From: Galeruca laticollis
Lineage: Eukaryota; Arthropoda; Insecta; Coleoptera; Chrysomelidae
Direction of reading: 5' to 3'
Length of the DNA: 64,000 bases
NCBI GenBank assembly: GCA_963921935.1
Contig: OY998175.1
Span: 151,023,309-151,087,308 of the forward strand
The position numbers were made by a program, and so were the translations under genes. Each line of letters opens with the position of its first letter. The first letter of the stretch is position 1. The notes beneath the pieces are model-generated. The model was not told the origin of the DNA. It did not search any database and saw only the letters and a program-made list of their open reading frames with translations. Positions 10,387 to 19,814 of this stretch are shown here, piece after piece.

Positions 10387-11087
10387 GCCTGTATTCCGTA
10401 ATTTATAGCAGTACCCTGGCTAGGGGTTGTGACGTCATGAATTGACGCCATACTGGTGACTTGTTCCGAAATATGTTGGCCAATTCATTGACATCATAAA
10501 TAGATGCCATATTTGAATAGCAATTCTTCACTGGGTGCTAACAGCGCTCATACGCGTCCGCTGCAACAATTCGATTAACCTGTTAGGGTAACCTCTTAGC
10601 ATGAGTCTGTAGTGGTTGTAATTCTGCGTAACACATGCAGAAAGGATAAAATTATCTTACTTTAGCTGCCGTTTTGAGTTTTTGTGGTTTGGTTGACTCT
10701 GACAATAATTATTAAATGGCCGATTCTGTCCCTAGCAGCCAAAACGGCATAAAATGAGTAAAAATAGAAATAAACCGTTAACTGCAGAATTGGAAGAATT
10801 ATTATCAAATTCTGATAGTGAGGAAGATGTTTTCTATTTACCAACAGAATTTGTGAACAATATGGTCGAGAGTAAGACTAACAACAATTTAGCGTGTACC
10901 TAGAATCCAGACACAGCGTATTGGAAATAGTTCTCGTGTAACTCGAGTCATGTGTATTTCAAATAATTGACACACCCTCCGAACTAGTCCTACCTACGTC
11001 ACACTTTTCTTACCAGTGCAATATGGCGTCGGATTAATGACGTTACAACCACTGGCCAGGCTACTGGTGAGATTTCGGAATACACCC
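10387..11087. mobile_element. 701-bp DNA-transposon derivative with ~70-bp inverted termini
   Basis: The left end (GTATTCCG, then CAGTACCCTGGCTAGGGGTT and GACGTCAT, then GACGCCATA) reappears inverted at the right end, where the reverse complement reads GTGTATTCCGAAATC, AGTAGCCTGGCCAGTGGTT, AACGTCAT, GACGCCATA. The inverted match extends about 70-80 bp at roughly 80% identity. TAT flanks both sides (10384-10386 and 11088-11090), compatible with a 2-3-bp TSD. Inside, a plus frame at 10754-10902 starts MSKNRNKPLTAELEELL and continues with an acidic SDSEED stretch, resembling the acidic N-terminus of piggyBac-like transposases; the rest is missing. Superfamily is not settled. Confidence 0.65.
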
Positions 11088-12129
11088 TATATTAAATATC
11101 CCAAACATAGTATGTACGTGAATCCATTGACGAATGTAAGATGATATGCAACGAGACACGACTTCTTTGGGCGTGCTATCTATGATGACTACAGCTGTTA
11201 ACTTCTGACAGCTTTGCCATACGAATGAGCTCGTTTCATGAATTTCAATGAAAATGTCAGAAGATATATTGGGTCTGAACTAAGTATTTGCGACTAATAA
11301 CGCAACTCTACGATTTCAAATAAAAATGAAAATAAAATATTGAAATTTGAATTCTTGTGGTAGACTGTGGTAGGCTAGAGCCAATGGCAAACAAAGATAT
11401 CTTGCGCTGTTGTCACGAGGGAAAACTTTATAAATAGACTAGTTATATTTTTTCTTTAAAGCCCGTTGAAGAGAAACGCAAAGTACTGTCAACAGTTTTC
11501 AAATATTGTTCTCCTAATCGGGTGCCTCTTATCTAAAAAGGTAACTCTCGCGTAGTCAAAGAAATTTCGAAATATATATTTTAAACTGCAGTGATGATGC
11601 TTTCAAAACAGAAAATATAATGTGAAATGTATGTATAATGAAAATTAAATGTTCTCCATGTAGGTTGAGTTGTTTGGAAAACATGTGATGTAACACACAT
11701 ACACAAATTGCGTTACCCCAGAATTCCGTACTCGTTTTAGTACCGGATCGCTTATTCTTCTTTTGTTAAAGATGTATTTTAAAAGGCAAACAAACAGAAG
11801 CACATTTCCTACTATAAAATAATATAACAAACAACTAAAAAGTCGGAGAGGATGATCTGTTTGATGTTGGTTGTGGATATTGATGTCAATTGTCAAATTC
11901 TTATAAGTCGACTTTGACTTTGTATTAATCAACTTGGATATTCAAGTAGGATTTGTCAGCAGATCGTACTTCCAATCTGACAACAAGGGCTTCTGCCATT
12001 GGTCGACTTACAGCGGTTTATTTAAATCTAATTTTCAAAATATTTATAACTTTTTGAGATAAATATCGTTGTCATAGAAAAATATATGTTATTCTTAATC
12101 CTTCTGATATGATTTCACTTGTTAATTCA
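11088..12129. other. No recognised feature
   Basis: AT-rich sequence. A 95-codon minus frame at 11645-11932 has no recognisable domain and could be chance. Confidence 0.45.
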
Positions 12130-12660
12130 TACTAATGAAAGGAAATTTCTTCCTTGATCGCTGTGGACTTCCAACGGCACTCCATATTCCACCCACTTTG
12201 TGAAATAATCCATTACTACCAAGATGTATTTACCACCATTTTCTGTCGTCGGAAATGGTCCAGCGATGTCAAAAGCAATCCTTCCGAAAGGGCTTCCAAC
12301 ATTATATATTTCATATGTGCCTTTCTCTTGCGATGTGGTCCATTACTCTTAGCACAAGTCGCACATTTCTAACACCAGTCCTTCACATCGTCGGAGCTGT
12401 TCATCTAATAAAACCTTTCACGGACTCGCTAAAGGGTTTTCTTCACTCCCAGATGACCTCCCGATGGACTGTCGTGTAACTTTTCAGTACCTCAGCTACT
12501 CTTGTTCTCGGGATAACTAGCTGTCTCCTACACTCGGAACCATAATCGTTTTCAAGGACTCTTTTCAACAGCCCCTCTTCCAGGACAAGGGAATCCTACT
12601 GAGCCCAATATGCCTTGGGTATGGGTGAAAATCGTGACACTTCTTGCCAGGTAGGTCACC
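12130..12660 (-). pseudogene. Gypsy integrase remnant (third element)
   Basis: On the minus strand the reading begins with RNase H/IN linker sequence, then RVLENDYGSECRRQLVIPRT and, after a frameshift, HDSPSGGHLGVKKT, the first two zinc ligands of the HHCC module. The core reads IAFDIAGPFPTTENGGKYIL (first catalytic Asp) and VVMDYFTKWVE, then jumps straight to YGVPLEVHSDQGRNF (second Asp). About 20 residues normally lie between those motifs, so a small internal deletion is present. The catalytic Glu and C-terminal domain are lost beyond about 12130. Several stops confirm inactivity. Confidence 0.8.
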
Positions 12661-13700
12661 GATTTTCTATCTTCCATTGCCGAATCATCTTTAGATCTCT
12701 GATCTTGATGGGTGACCATTCTTCGAAGAACTACCGTAATTCTTAAAACTGCCACTTCCACAGATTTCGACTTGTTGCATTGAGAATAGTCTACAGGGCA
12801 TGACCGTCTAGGTAGAAAGTCAGCTTTTCGGTGATTCACATAAGTTCGATGTTCCCCCTGTGACTGGGGTTCTTGGGTTGCAGTAGTCTTGGGACGCTTA
12901 GACGGGCTGCGTACGTGCTCTAGTTCGCCACACTTCCGGCATTTGATCTTAGACAGCTTCTTGTCTGCAATACCTTTCAACACGTTGACGATATGATCAA
13001 GTCTGTCATCGTCACCTTCTTCCTGCATGGTCCTACTTTTGTTGTACCGTGAATCATTTGTGGCTGCTTTGCATTTGAGAGGTTCTTGGTTTGCAGGAGT
13101 CGTAGGACGCTTACACGAACTGCGTAAATTTTGTAGCTCGCCACAATTATAGTACCTAATCTTCTTCGGCGTCTTGTCGACCATATCTTTCAACAAGTTG
13201 ACGATCTGGACAAGTCTGTCATCGTCACTTTATTCCTGCATGGTCCTACCTTTGTTGTAGCCCGAAGCCATCGTGGCTGCTTCGTATTCCAGAGCAGCGT
13301 TCCGTACATCTACCATGGTTTTGGGATGGGCTAATCGAAGCGTCCTCTCCATATCGCGGTCACATAAGTCGTCAATAAAGGCCTGGATGCCCAAATAATC
13401 CATCATGTTCTCTGTTACTGATGGATAAGCAAATCTAACTAGTCGGGCAATATCCAGTTCATACTCTTGAAGAGTTTCGTCACGTTTCCGCCTTCGGTTT
13501 TTCAGTTGAAATTAGTACAGATGTTCGGGACTATATCGCATGTCCAGCCTCTTCTTCAGCTGCTCGAAGTCGTCCATGTCTTCCAGAGGTATCGTCTAAA
13601 GTACATCCCAGGCATTTATTTTCTCTTTTCATATAGTAGTCGAGAATGTCATGTTTCATGGGCGAACGATCCATTATTCGTTTTTGTTATTAGTTGTTAT
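12661..13700 (-). pseudogene. Gypsy Gag remnant with duplicated nucleocapsid segment
   Basis: The minus strand gives a capsid fragment (MDDFEQLKKRLDMRYSPEHL, ETLQEYELDIARLVRFAYP, LGIQAFIDDLCDRDMERTL) typical of insect Gypsy Gag. It is followed by two tandem copies of a nucleocapsid block: DDDRLVQIVNLLKDMVDKTP with YNCGELQNLRSSCKRP, then DDDRLDHIVNVLKGIADKKL with CRKCGELEHVRSPSKRP. The zinc-knuckle cysteines are degenerate in the first copy. After the second block the frame reads RKADFLPRRSCPVDYSQC, which matches the tail of RNase H (ADALSRRPC), so protease, RT and most of RNase H are deleted and Gag is fused to the end of Pol. Confidence 0.75.
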
Positions 13701-14009
13701 ATTATTCGTATGACAGTATTTTAAAGTATGTAATGTCGACATCACATTATTCGGTCTCTCCCCCGTCATTAGTTACAACACCTACCTAACCTGTTATAAT
13801 GGCAGAATGGCAGAAATACCCAAAATGCACTGAGATATTTTGTCTTTGTTCATTTAATGTAAAATTTCAGTGTTAAAATGTAACAATAAAAAATAAATCC
13901 AACAACTGTCGTAAGCTTTTTGCTGGTCGCCATAATGGAGTTATGGCAGATAATGTTATTGTAATGTTATTCTAATTTATTTAAACAATAAACGGGTGGG
14001 ATAAAGTTT

Positions 14010-14347
14010 AAACACACGTTTGCCGAAATATCATTCTTCATAGTAGAAATCTTCTCGTCCATATTCTCTTCCATGGCAGAAATCTTGTCGTCCATGTTAG
14101 CAGAAATATTAGCAGAAATGTTCTCTTCCATGACAGAAATCGTCTCGTCCATGTTAGCAGAAATGGACGAGATTAAGATGGAAGCCTCGTCATTAAATAA
14201 AACTGTTTCTGGATCAAAGCCGTCATTTTCCAGTGCCACTTTAAGTCTTTCTACTAATTCACTTTTCTTACCGGAGGTTTCCAACTTACGATCTTCCAAT
14301 TCAGCTCTTAATTCCGCCACCTTCAGATCCCTTAATCTCTTGGCCAT
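14010..14347 (-). pseudogene. SAP-domain Gag, N-terminal part (copy A)
   Basis: Starts MAKRLRDLKVAELRAELEDR and continues LETSGKKSELVERLKVAL, a clear SAP motif (DNA/RNA-binding helix-extended-loop-helix), residues 1-40. A linker (FDPETVLFNDEAS) is followed by a coiled-coil stretch made of 11-residue units of the type SANMDEKIS with MEEN spacers, residues 60-110. The reading ends where the element joins its 3' LTR remnant. SAP domains at the start of Gag are known in several insect LTR-retrotransposon groups; capsid, zinc knuckles and Pol are absent here. The ATG is 45 bp after the LTR and 27 bp after the primer-binding site, which supports the start. Confidence 0.75.
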
Positions 14348-14373
14348 TTTTACGTAGCAATTTATTTATATTA

Positions 14374-14390
14374 CCCCACACCTGACACCA
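14374..14390 (-). promoter_or_regulatory. Primer-binding site of copy A
   Basis: Immediately downstream of the 5' LTR the minus strand reads TGGTGTCAGGTGTGGGG. It starts with TGG, complementary to a tRNA 3' CCA end, and is one base from the LTR. The matching site in copy B reads TGGTGTCAGAAGTGCG. The priming tRNA is not identified. Confidence 0.65.
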
Positions 14391-14391
14391 A

Positions 14392-14870
14392 TGTAACGTT
14401 ATTCTAATTTATTTAAACAATAAACGGGTGGGATAAATTTTAAACACACGGTAGATTCACTTACTTGATTTATTTAAACACTAACTCACTAACACTTAAT
14501 TTATATATACTTAACTAATCACTTAAATTTAATTTATATGCACACAAACTTGATTATATTAGCACTTTACTGTTCGGTGTATTTTCGTTGATTTCTCGAG
14601 ATCACTTTATCAACTCCCCTACTCTTCCTGATCAGTCCCCTTATATATTAAAGCCATTTTGACTAGTAAATTCCGGACTGCGGCTTAAATAAAAACAATT
14701 GATTCTGGCCTTTTCTGGATAACTCTGGTCACAAAAACAATATTTACATAAGATAGTCGTAAACTCGTAAACAGTTTTTTATAACTGCGTATCCGCCATA
14801 ATTTTAACTTTTATACCTGGCTTAGACAGAGTCGGATTTAGGGTCTATACCAGTGTGCTGTTTCGTAACA
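14392..14870 (-). repeat. 5' LTR of copy A (479 bp)
   Basis: Minus-strand reading starts TGTTACGAAACAGCACACTG and ends AATAACGTTACA (TG...CA). The first ~130 bp recur at 19380-19510 in the opposite orientation, and the last ~60 bp recur at 13950-14009. Confidence 0.75.
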
Positions 14871-14874
14871 TTAT

Positions 14875-15635
14875 AGAACCTGCGGCATTACCTAAATTTT
14901 TGAGACTCTGAGCTCGTCTGTATACCTGGGTGTACTGCGATTGATACATGTAAATGTCTATTTGGCTGTTATCTAGTATAATGCCTATTTTTTGTTGTTT
15001 TTTTTCACTACTTTGAATACGTTTTACAATTGTCCTACGTTATACAGTAAGTTGCCATTAGATAATTTGAATTAAAAGAATGCTCAGTTAAGACAATGAT
15101 TACAGATTTGACGCGGGGTGTATTCCAAAAATCTTTTAATTCGTAAAAATACGTTAAAACGTGGCAACTACGCAAAGCAACAGTAAATTATGATAATATT
15201 GAGAACTGTAGGCGCCAAACGCGCCGTGGGCGCCTTTCAATAGCCAGCGCGGCGTGTTGGGTGTCTCTATTAACTAACCCTCTATATATATATATACTTA
15301 GGCGTTTGTCGATACCGATTGCGTCACGATTTACAACCCTCAGAATGAAACCCACACAAAGCGTAAAAAGTGTTCCACTGACATTTAATGAAAATAAGAT
15401 GCTATATGCTTTTCCTTGCGTAGGTTTAAGTTTCAGGAATATTTTTTAATGCTAAAGAATTGATTTTTATACGATGCATTTTCTTTTTTAACAAATTATT
15501 AAATAAAATTAATGGAGTACATCTTGATGTTTAACTAAGCAGTTTGACGTTTTTAAAAATTGTATCAGAAATTTTGATAACTATATCGAAAATTTAGACG
15601 AAATTCGTAAAGAAATTTAATAACACAATATATGA
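14875..15635. other. No secure feature
   Basis: Intervening AT-rich sequence with a short TA dinucleotide run (15285-15297). GGGGTGTATTCC at 15115-15126 matches the terminal motif of the 701-bp element at 10387-11087, but no partner end is visible. Confidence 0.4.
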
Positions 15636-15780
15636 AAGATGAAACCCCCATGGGCTAGTAGATCCTTCTATTACTGTCTCTTCTTCCATCTCTCGAATTA
15701 TTGTTTCAGCTGCCTTTCTCATCGCTCGTGGCCGTCTTCGAGCTGATAGTCTAATTGGATTGGCATCATTGGTATTTGAC
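15636..15780 (-). pseudogene. Gypsy RT N-terminal fragment (copy B)
   Basis: The minus strand reads NPIRLSARRRPRAMRKAAET followed by IIREMEEETVIEGSTSPWG. This is the canonical start of Gypsy RT (basic PRR block, then V/I-I-E-x-S-x-S-PW). The sequence breaks off right after SPW, so palm, RNase H and integrase are missing. It lies downstream of the copy B gag on the same strand, so it belongs to the same deletion derivative. Confidence 0.75.
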
Positions 15781-15849
15781 GGCTAATGCTCTTCCAGTCT
15801 TCCCTCCTTTTGGTACGAATAGGTCTCGGTACTGCAAGAGAAAAACTCT

Positions 15850-16680
15850 CATTTTCCTTTTCTCAGCTCGATTCAAGGATTGACCAACTAATGAAATGTT
15901 CAAATCTGTCATTAGAATTGTCAGTTGTCGTTGTTTGACGAACTATAGGCGTTATGGTACGCAGGATCCAATCTTGGTATCCTTCTTGATGGTAATTGGG
16001 AAATCGTTCACATTTATGACGCGTACTGCGATCTACTTCGACGACGTAACCAATCCTATGCCAAACTGTTTTACATATTTGATCCACGACGTTTTTCCGT
16101 CAAACGTTGGTACCTGGACTCGGGCAAAACTGCCAATATCTTCTGTCTTGGGGTGTATTTCTGGCTTGCAGGGCTTTATATGTTCGATTTTCTTTTCTAC
16201 TGCTGGCATGTCTTGTGTTCTTAAATTTGCCACATTTGTCTCTAACTGCATGATTTTCTCGTCCGCCTGATTTTCCATCGTTATCATCTTATTTTCAATA
16301 TCCGATTTTGGTGACGAAATTTTATTTTCGACGTCAGCGGCAATGTCATTTATCATTAATAAGATATCAGCAGAAATTTCGTCCATGTTCGCAGAAATCT
16401 TATCCATGTTCGCAGAAATCTTATCCATGTTAGCAGAAATATCATTCTTCATAGTTGACATCTTCTCGTACATTTTGGCAGAAATTGACGAGTTTAAGAT
16501 AGGAGCCTCGTATTTCAATAAAAATGTTTCTGGATCCAAGCTGTCCCTTTCCAGTGCCATTTTGAGTATCTACTAATTCACTCTTCTTTCCGGACGTTAC
16601 CAACTTGCGATTTTCCAATTCTAGTCATAGTTCTGCCACTTTCAGGTCACTTAGTCTCTTAGCCCTTATTGCCTAGCTGT
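15850..16680 (-). pseudogene. SAP/coiled-coil Gag, frameshifted (copy B)
   Basis: Read on the minus strand from about 16665, the SAP motif is degenerate: AKRLSDLKVAEL then a stop, then LELENRKLVTSGKKSELVD. The start codon seen in copy A has been lost. A frameshift near 16560 leads into a 175-codon frame with a coiled coil of repeated SANMDKI units (three in a row) and a heptad-like IENKMITMENQADEKIMQLE segment, then FARVQVPTFDGKTSWIKYVK, the usual entry into a Gypsy capsid. The capsid then decays by frameshifts (15850-16090). The number of SANMD units differs from copy A. Confidence 0.7.
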
Positions 16681-16710
16681 TTATTTATATTATCGCACTT
16701 CTGACACCAT

Positions 16711-17145
16711 TGTAATGGTTTTATTATGTGTTTAAATATTTTATCCTGATGGGTTGGAAAAATTTAATTACACGGCATATTTACTTACATGCGGTATATT
16801 TTACTTGCTCTTAATATATGTTTACACTTGACTACTTGAATTCAACTAATACATACAATTTTCAATGTTATTCACTATTCACTCATTTATATTCACCATC
16901 TATTCACTACTTGATTAAACTGTAAACTGAGAATTGGCTGCAGGTATTCGCCTTATATATCAAAATTCCTTTCGAGAATAATAATCGGTTCTAGAATTCG
17001 TATACGTAGACTTCTAAACTTTAATTTCAGTTTAACGAATGACCCTGTATAAAAAACTGAATATTTTTTGTCTATTGAAGAAGTTTCAGACCGTTCTGAT
17101 TCTGAATCCGTTTATACCTAGAGCTTCTAGATCGCCATTCTAACA
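16711..17145 (-). repeat. 5' LTR of copy B (about 435 bp)
   Basis: The minus strand ends ...CCATTACA at 16711 directly before a TGGTGTCAGAAGTGCG primer-binding site (16694-16709), and begins TGTTAGAATGGC at 17145. Its 3' end resembles that of copy A (poly-pyrimidine, GGGTGGG/ATGGGTTGG block). The outer border is set only by the TG...CA rule. Confidence 0.55.
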
Positions 17146-17329
17146 TTTGCCACCGTTTGCTTATTCAACGAACAGGATTCTTTTCGTTTAAAAACTGTTG
17201 TACCACAAGAGTGTAATGTAGAGGTGCCTTTCTAATATTGCGCCGCGTCTGCGAACTGCTTACTCAACGACCAGCAAATGTTTCATTTAAATATAAACGG
17301 TTTCAAAGATTAAAACTAAGTTTTCCGCA

Positions 17330-17930
17330 TCTGTGAGGTGCCCTGAACAATATTCTATCATAAAATTGTCACTTGTATACCCTTCGGGGGATGTATCGTG
17401 CTAACAAACCAAAATTTCTCCCGAAATAACGAAAAATGTATATCTGGATAGGACCCGCTGTACTCGCTCTAATCAGATGAAAATCTGAAGTGTAGGTCTA
17501 TGAGAGACCCTGAAAAATATCCTAATATAAAATTGGTCACTTATATACACTCCGGAGGCTGTATCGTGCTAACAACCCGAAATTTCTCCAAAAAGGACAA
17601 AAAATGTGGCATTTCAGGTACCATAGCACCCGTTGTACTAGCTCTGGGCAGCTAAAAATCAATAAGGTTCATCTATAAGATGCCGTGAATAATATCCAAT
17701 CATAAAATTGGTGACTTGCTGCACTCCGGAGGCTGTATCGTGCTAACAAACTGAAATTTCTCAAAAAATGTTGAAAATGTCGTACTTTAAGTACCATAGC
17801 ACCCGTTGTACTAGCTCTCGTGAGCTGAAAATCAATAGCGTTCATCTGTGAGATGTCCTGAACAATATTCAATCATAAAATTGGTGACTTGTTGCACTCC
17901 GGAGGCTGTATCGTGCTAACAAAACATGTC
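17330..17930 (+). repeat. ~172-bp satellite units, left arm
   Basis: The marker GTATCGTGCTAACAA recurs at 17393, 17561, 17735 and 17908, giving unit lengths of 168-174 bp. Each unit also carries TATAAAATTGGT(G)ACTT, a CTCCGGAGGCTGTATCG palindrome-like core and GTTGTACTAGCTCT. Four units are in plus orientation here; the same unit is inverted at 18831-19190 and 20010-20790. Confidence 0.85.
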
Positions 17931-18089
17931 ACGAAAAATGGCCGACGACGACGACACACATACAGGATTTTTTTGATAAAAACCGTTTTTTCGTGTTTTT
18001 CTTGATGAAAAATGTAAAAATATCTCTATTTTTTTTCAAAATTCCAACTTCTTTTGGGGTGAACCAATACTTTTCTCGCATATTAAATA

Positions 18090-18636
18090 GGTTGGGCGGA
18101 AAAGTAATAACGTAACATGGAGGTGCCCCATCTTGTAGAAGCGCCAACAAAGCTTCTTTCTCTGAGTAACTCACCAATTAAATTTTCCTCAAAAAAATAT
18201 GGTTAAACCATGTGATCACCTAGAATGCCACACCAGACATTGAATTTTTCTGGTGTTTGAGTATGAAACTCCCGCATTACAAAATGTAGGTTATTTTCTG
18301 TCCCGTATCTACAATTCTGTATGTTCACCAGATCATTTATTCCAAATGAACATTCGTCGGAGAAGCAGATATTCAATATATATTACGTATGTGGATTATC
18401 GTGCAGGCGTTCACTCATCAACTCACAAAACTGTAGATGCCGCGCCGGTCGAAATCGTCTTCATGTAGCTCTTGGACTAATTTCATTTTGTAAATGTGAA
18501 TTTGAAGTCACCATACGCCAAATTTTTAGCTTATTATTATTATTAGTAACATTAAACTCCCAAATTACAGTCAATTTTTTTCTCTCCTAAATTTATCTGT
18601 GCAAACTTTCTCATTTTGTTACTTTTCCGCCCAACC
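18090..18636 (-). mobile_element. Mariner-like deletion derivative with transposase remnants
   Basis: Perfect terminal inverted repeats GGTTGGGCGGAAAAGTAA bound 547 bp, with TA on each side (18088-18089 and 18637-18638). Read on the minus strand, pieces of a DDE transposase survive: NICFSDECSF (first Asp), EKFNVWCGILGDHMV, and LLALLQDGAPP (second Asp). The text then goes straight into the terminal repeat, so everything after the second Asp is deleted. Stops and a frameshift near 18210 break the rest. The motif set matches the insect Tc1/mariner-type family with N-V-W-C/A-G-I-I/L-G-D-H. Confidence 0.8.
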
Positions 18637-18638
18637 TA

Positions 18639-19190
18639 TCTAATATGCGAGAAAAGTATTGGTTTACCCCAAAAAAAGTTGGAATTTTGAAATGTTTTAC
18701 TTTTCCGCACCACCTATCTAATATGCGAAAAAAGTTAGTTATTTTTACATTTTCCACCAAGAACAACATGAAAAAACGGTATTTGGAAAAAAATCGTCGT
18801 TGTCGTCGGCCACTTTTCGTAACATGGTCTTGTTAGCACGATAAAGCCTCCGCAGTGCAACAAATCACCAATTTTATGATTGAACATTATTTAGAACATC
18901 TCACAGATGAACCCTATTGATTTTCAGCTCACCACAGAAAGTAAAACTGGTGCTATAGTACTTTAAGTACGACATTTTTGTCATTTTTAGAGAAATTTCA
19001 GTTTGTTAGCACGATACAGCCTCCGGAGTATATACAAGTGACCAATTTTATGATTGGATATTATTCAGGGCGTCTCAAAGATGAACCCTATTGATATTCA
19101 GCTCACTAAAGCCAGTACAACGATTACTATGGTACTTGAGGTAACAAATTTTTGTAATTTTTAGAGAATTTTCAGTTTTTATATTACATT
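18639..19190 (-). repeat. Inner copy of the inverted arm with two satellite units
   Basis: Sequence from TCTAATATGCGAGAAAAG through GTCGTCGGCCACTTTTCGT is the inverse of the left arm at 17930-18085. At 18686 the terminal motif ACTTTTCCGC-ACCACC and CTAATATGCG is repeated, an internal duplication. Satellite markers TTGTTAGCACGATA follow at about 18833 and 19005. The match fades at about 19190. Confidence 0.7.
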
Positions 19191-19379
19191 TTTCATAGTG
19201 GCTGCTCTACTATAACAAACTAATAGTTCAGATATTTGAAATTGGGTTAGACATAGACCAGGATTTGTGCGTAACTATTTGGTCACAGCTTGACCATAGT
19301 AGCACTGCATGACCTTGAAAAATGCTACATCAAGCGGTTGAAATCGGTGGGTAGTGGGTCGTGGTGCCCTTGAGCATAA

Positions 19380-19510
19380 TGTTACGAAACAGCACACTGG
19401 TATAGTCCCTAAATCCGACTCTGTCTAAGCCAGGTACGAAAGTTAAAATTATAGCAGACGCGCAGGGATTTCTTAGAATTGCTTACGATTGTGACTATCT
19501 TATGTAGACA
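19380..19510 (+). repeat. LTR fragment of the SAP-Gag Gypsy family, plus orientation
   Basis: Starts TGTTACGAAACAGCACACTG and follows the first ~130 bp of the copy A LTR (14870 downward) with scattered changes, ending ACTATCTTATGTA. It lies in the opposite orientation to the gag fragment directly beside it, so the locus has been rearranged. Confidence 0.75.
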
Positions 19511-19712
19511 TTGTTTGCTCGGTCTTCTTTTCTTCTGTTGGCGTGTCCTGAGTCCTTATATCTGTCATCTGTTTTACTAACTCCTTGATTTTCTCGTCCA
19601 TCGTTGTCATCTTATTCTCGATTTTCTCGTCCATCGTTGACATTTTATTCTCAATTTCAGATTTTAGAGACGAAATTTCATTTTCGAAGTCAGCGGCAAT
19701 GTCGTTTTTCAT
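19511..19712 (-). pseudogene. SAP-family Gag coiled-coil fragment (copy D)
   Basis: The minus strand reads MKNDIAADFENEISSLKSEI followed by two ENKM(S/T)TMDEKI units and TQDTPTEEKKTEQ. This aligns with the coiled-coil region of copy B (MINDIAADVENKISSPKSDI, TQDMPAVEKKIEH). It lacks the SAP part and capsid. It joins, head to tail in the wrong orientation, to an LTR fragment. Confidence 0.7.
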
Positions 19713-19814
19713 TAATAATTATTTTGTTCATAGGTTTCTTATTTAGTCTCCTTAGCAATAGTTAAAGAAAACTTTATAAATTTTTTTAACGTTATAAAAA
19801 ATACTTCCATCACA

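Larger units (their letters stand above)
13950..14870 (-). mobile_element. Deletion derivative of a SAP-Gag Gypsy family (copy A)
   Basis: On the minus strand the order is a full 5' LTR (14870 to 14392), a primer-binding site, the first ~110 codons of gag, then an abrupt junction near 14010 into the last ~60 bp of an LTR (14009 to 13950, matching 14392-14451). The deletion therefore runs from within gag into the 3' LTR. TTAT lies directly outside both ends (13946-13949 and 14871-14874), a 4-bp TSD as expected for Gypsy integrases. The element is 921 bp and cannot move on its own. Confidence 0.8.

Noticed and set aside
11645..11932. 95-codon minus ORF with a hydrophobic stretch
   Set aside because: No recognisable family and composition typical of AT-rich non-coding DNA; not enough to call a gene.
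14073..14357. Plus ORF opposite the SAP Gag
   Set aside because: Shadow of the SAP/coiled-coil frame; the repeated MAEI units are the reverse of the SANMD repeats.
18253..18590. Plus ORFs over the mariner-like derivative
   Set aside because: Antisense to the transposase remnants, which carry the recognisable motifs.
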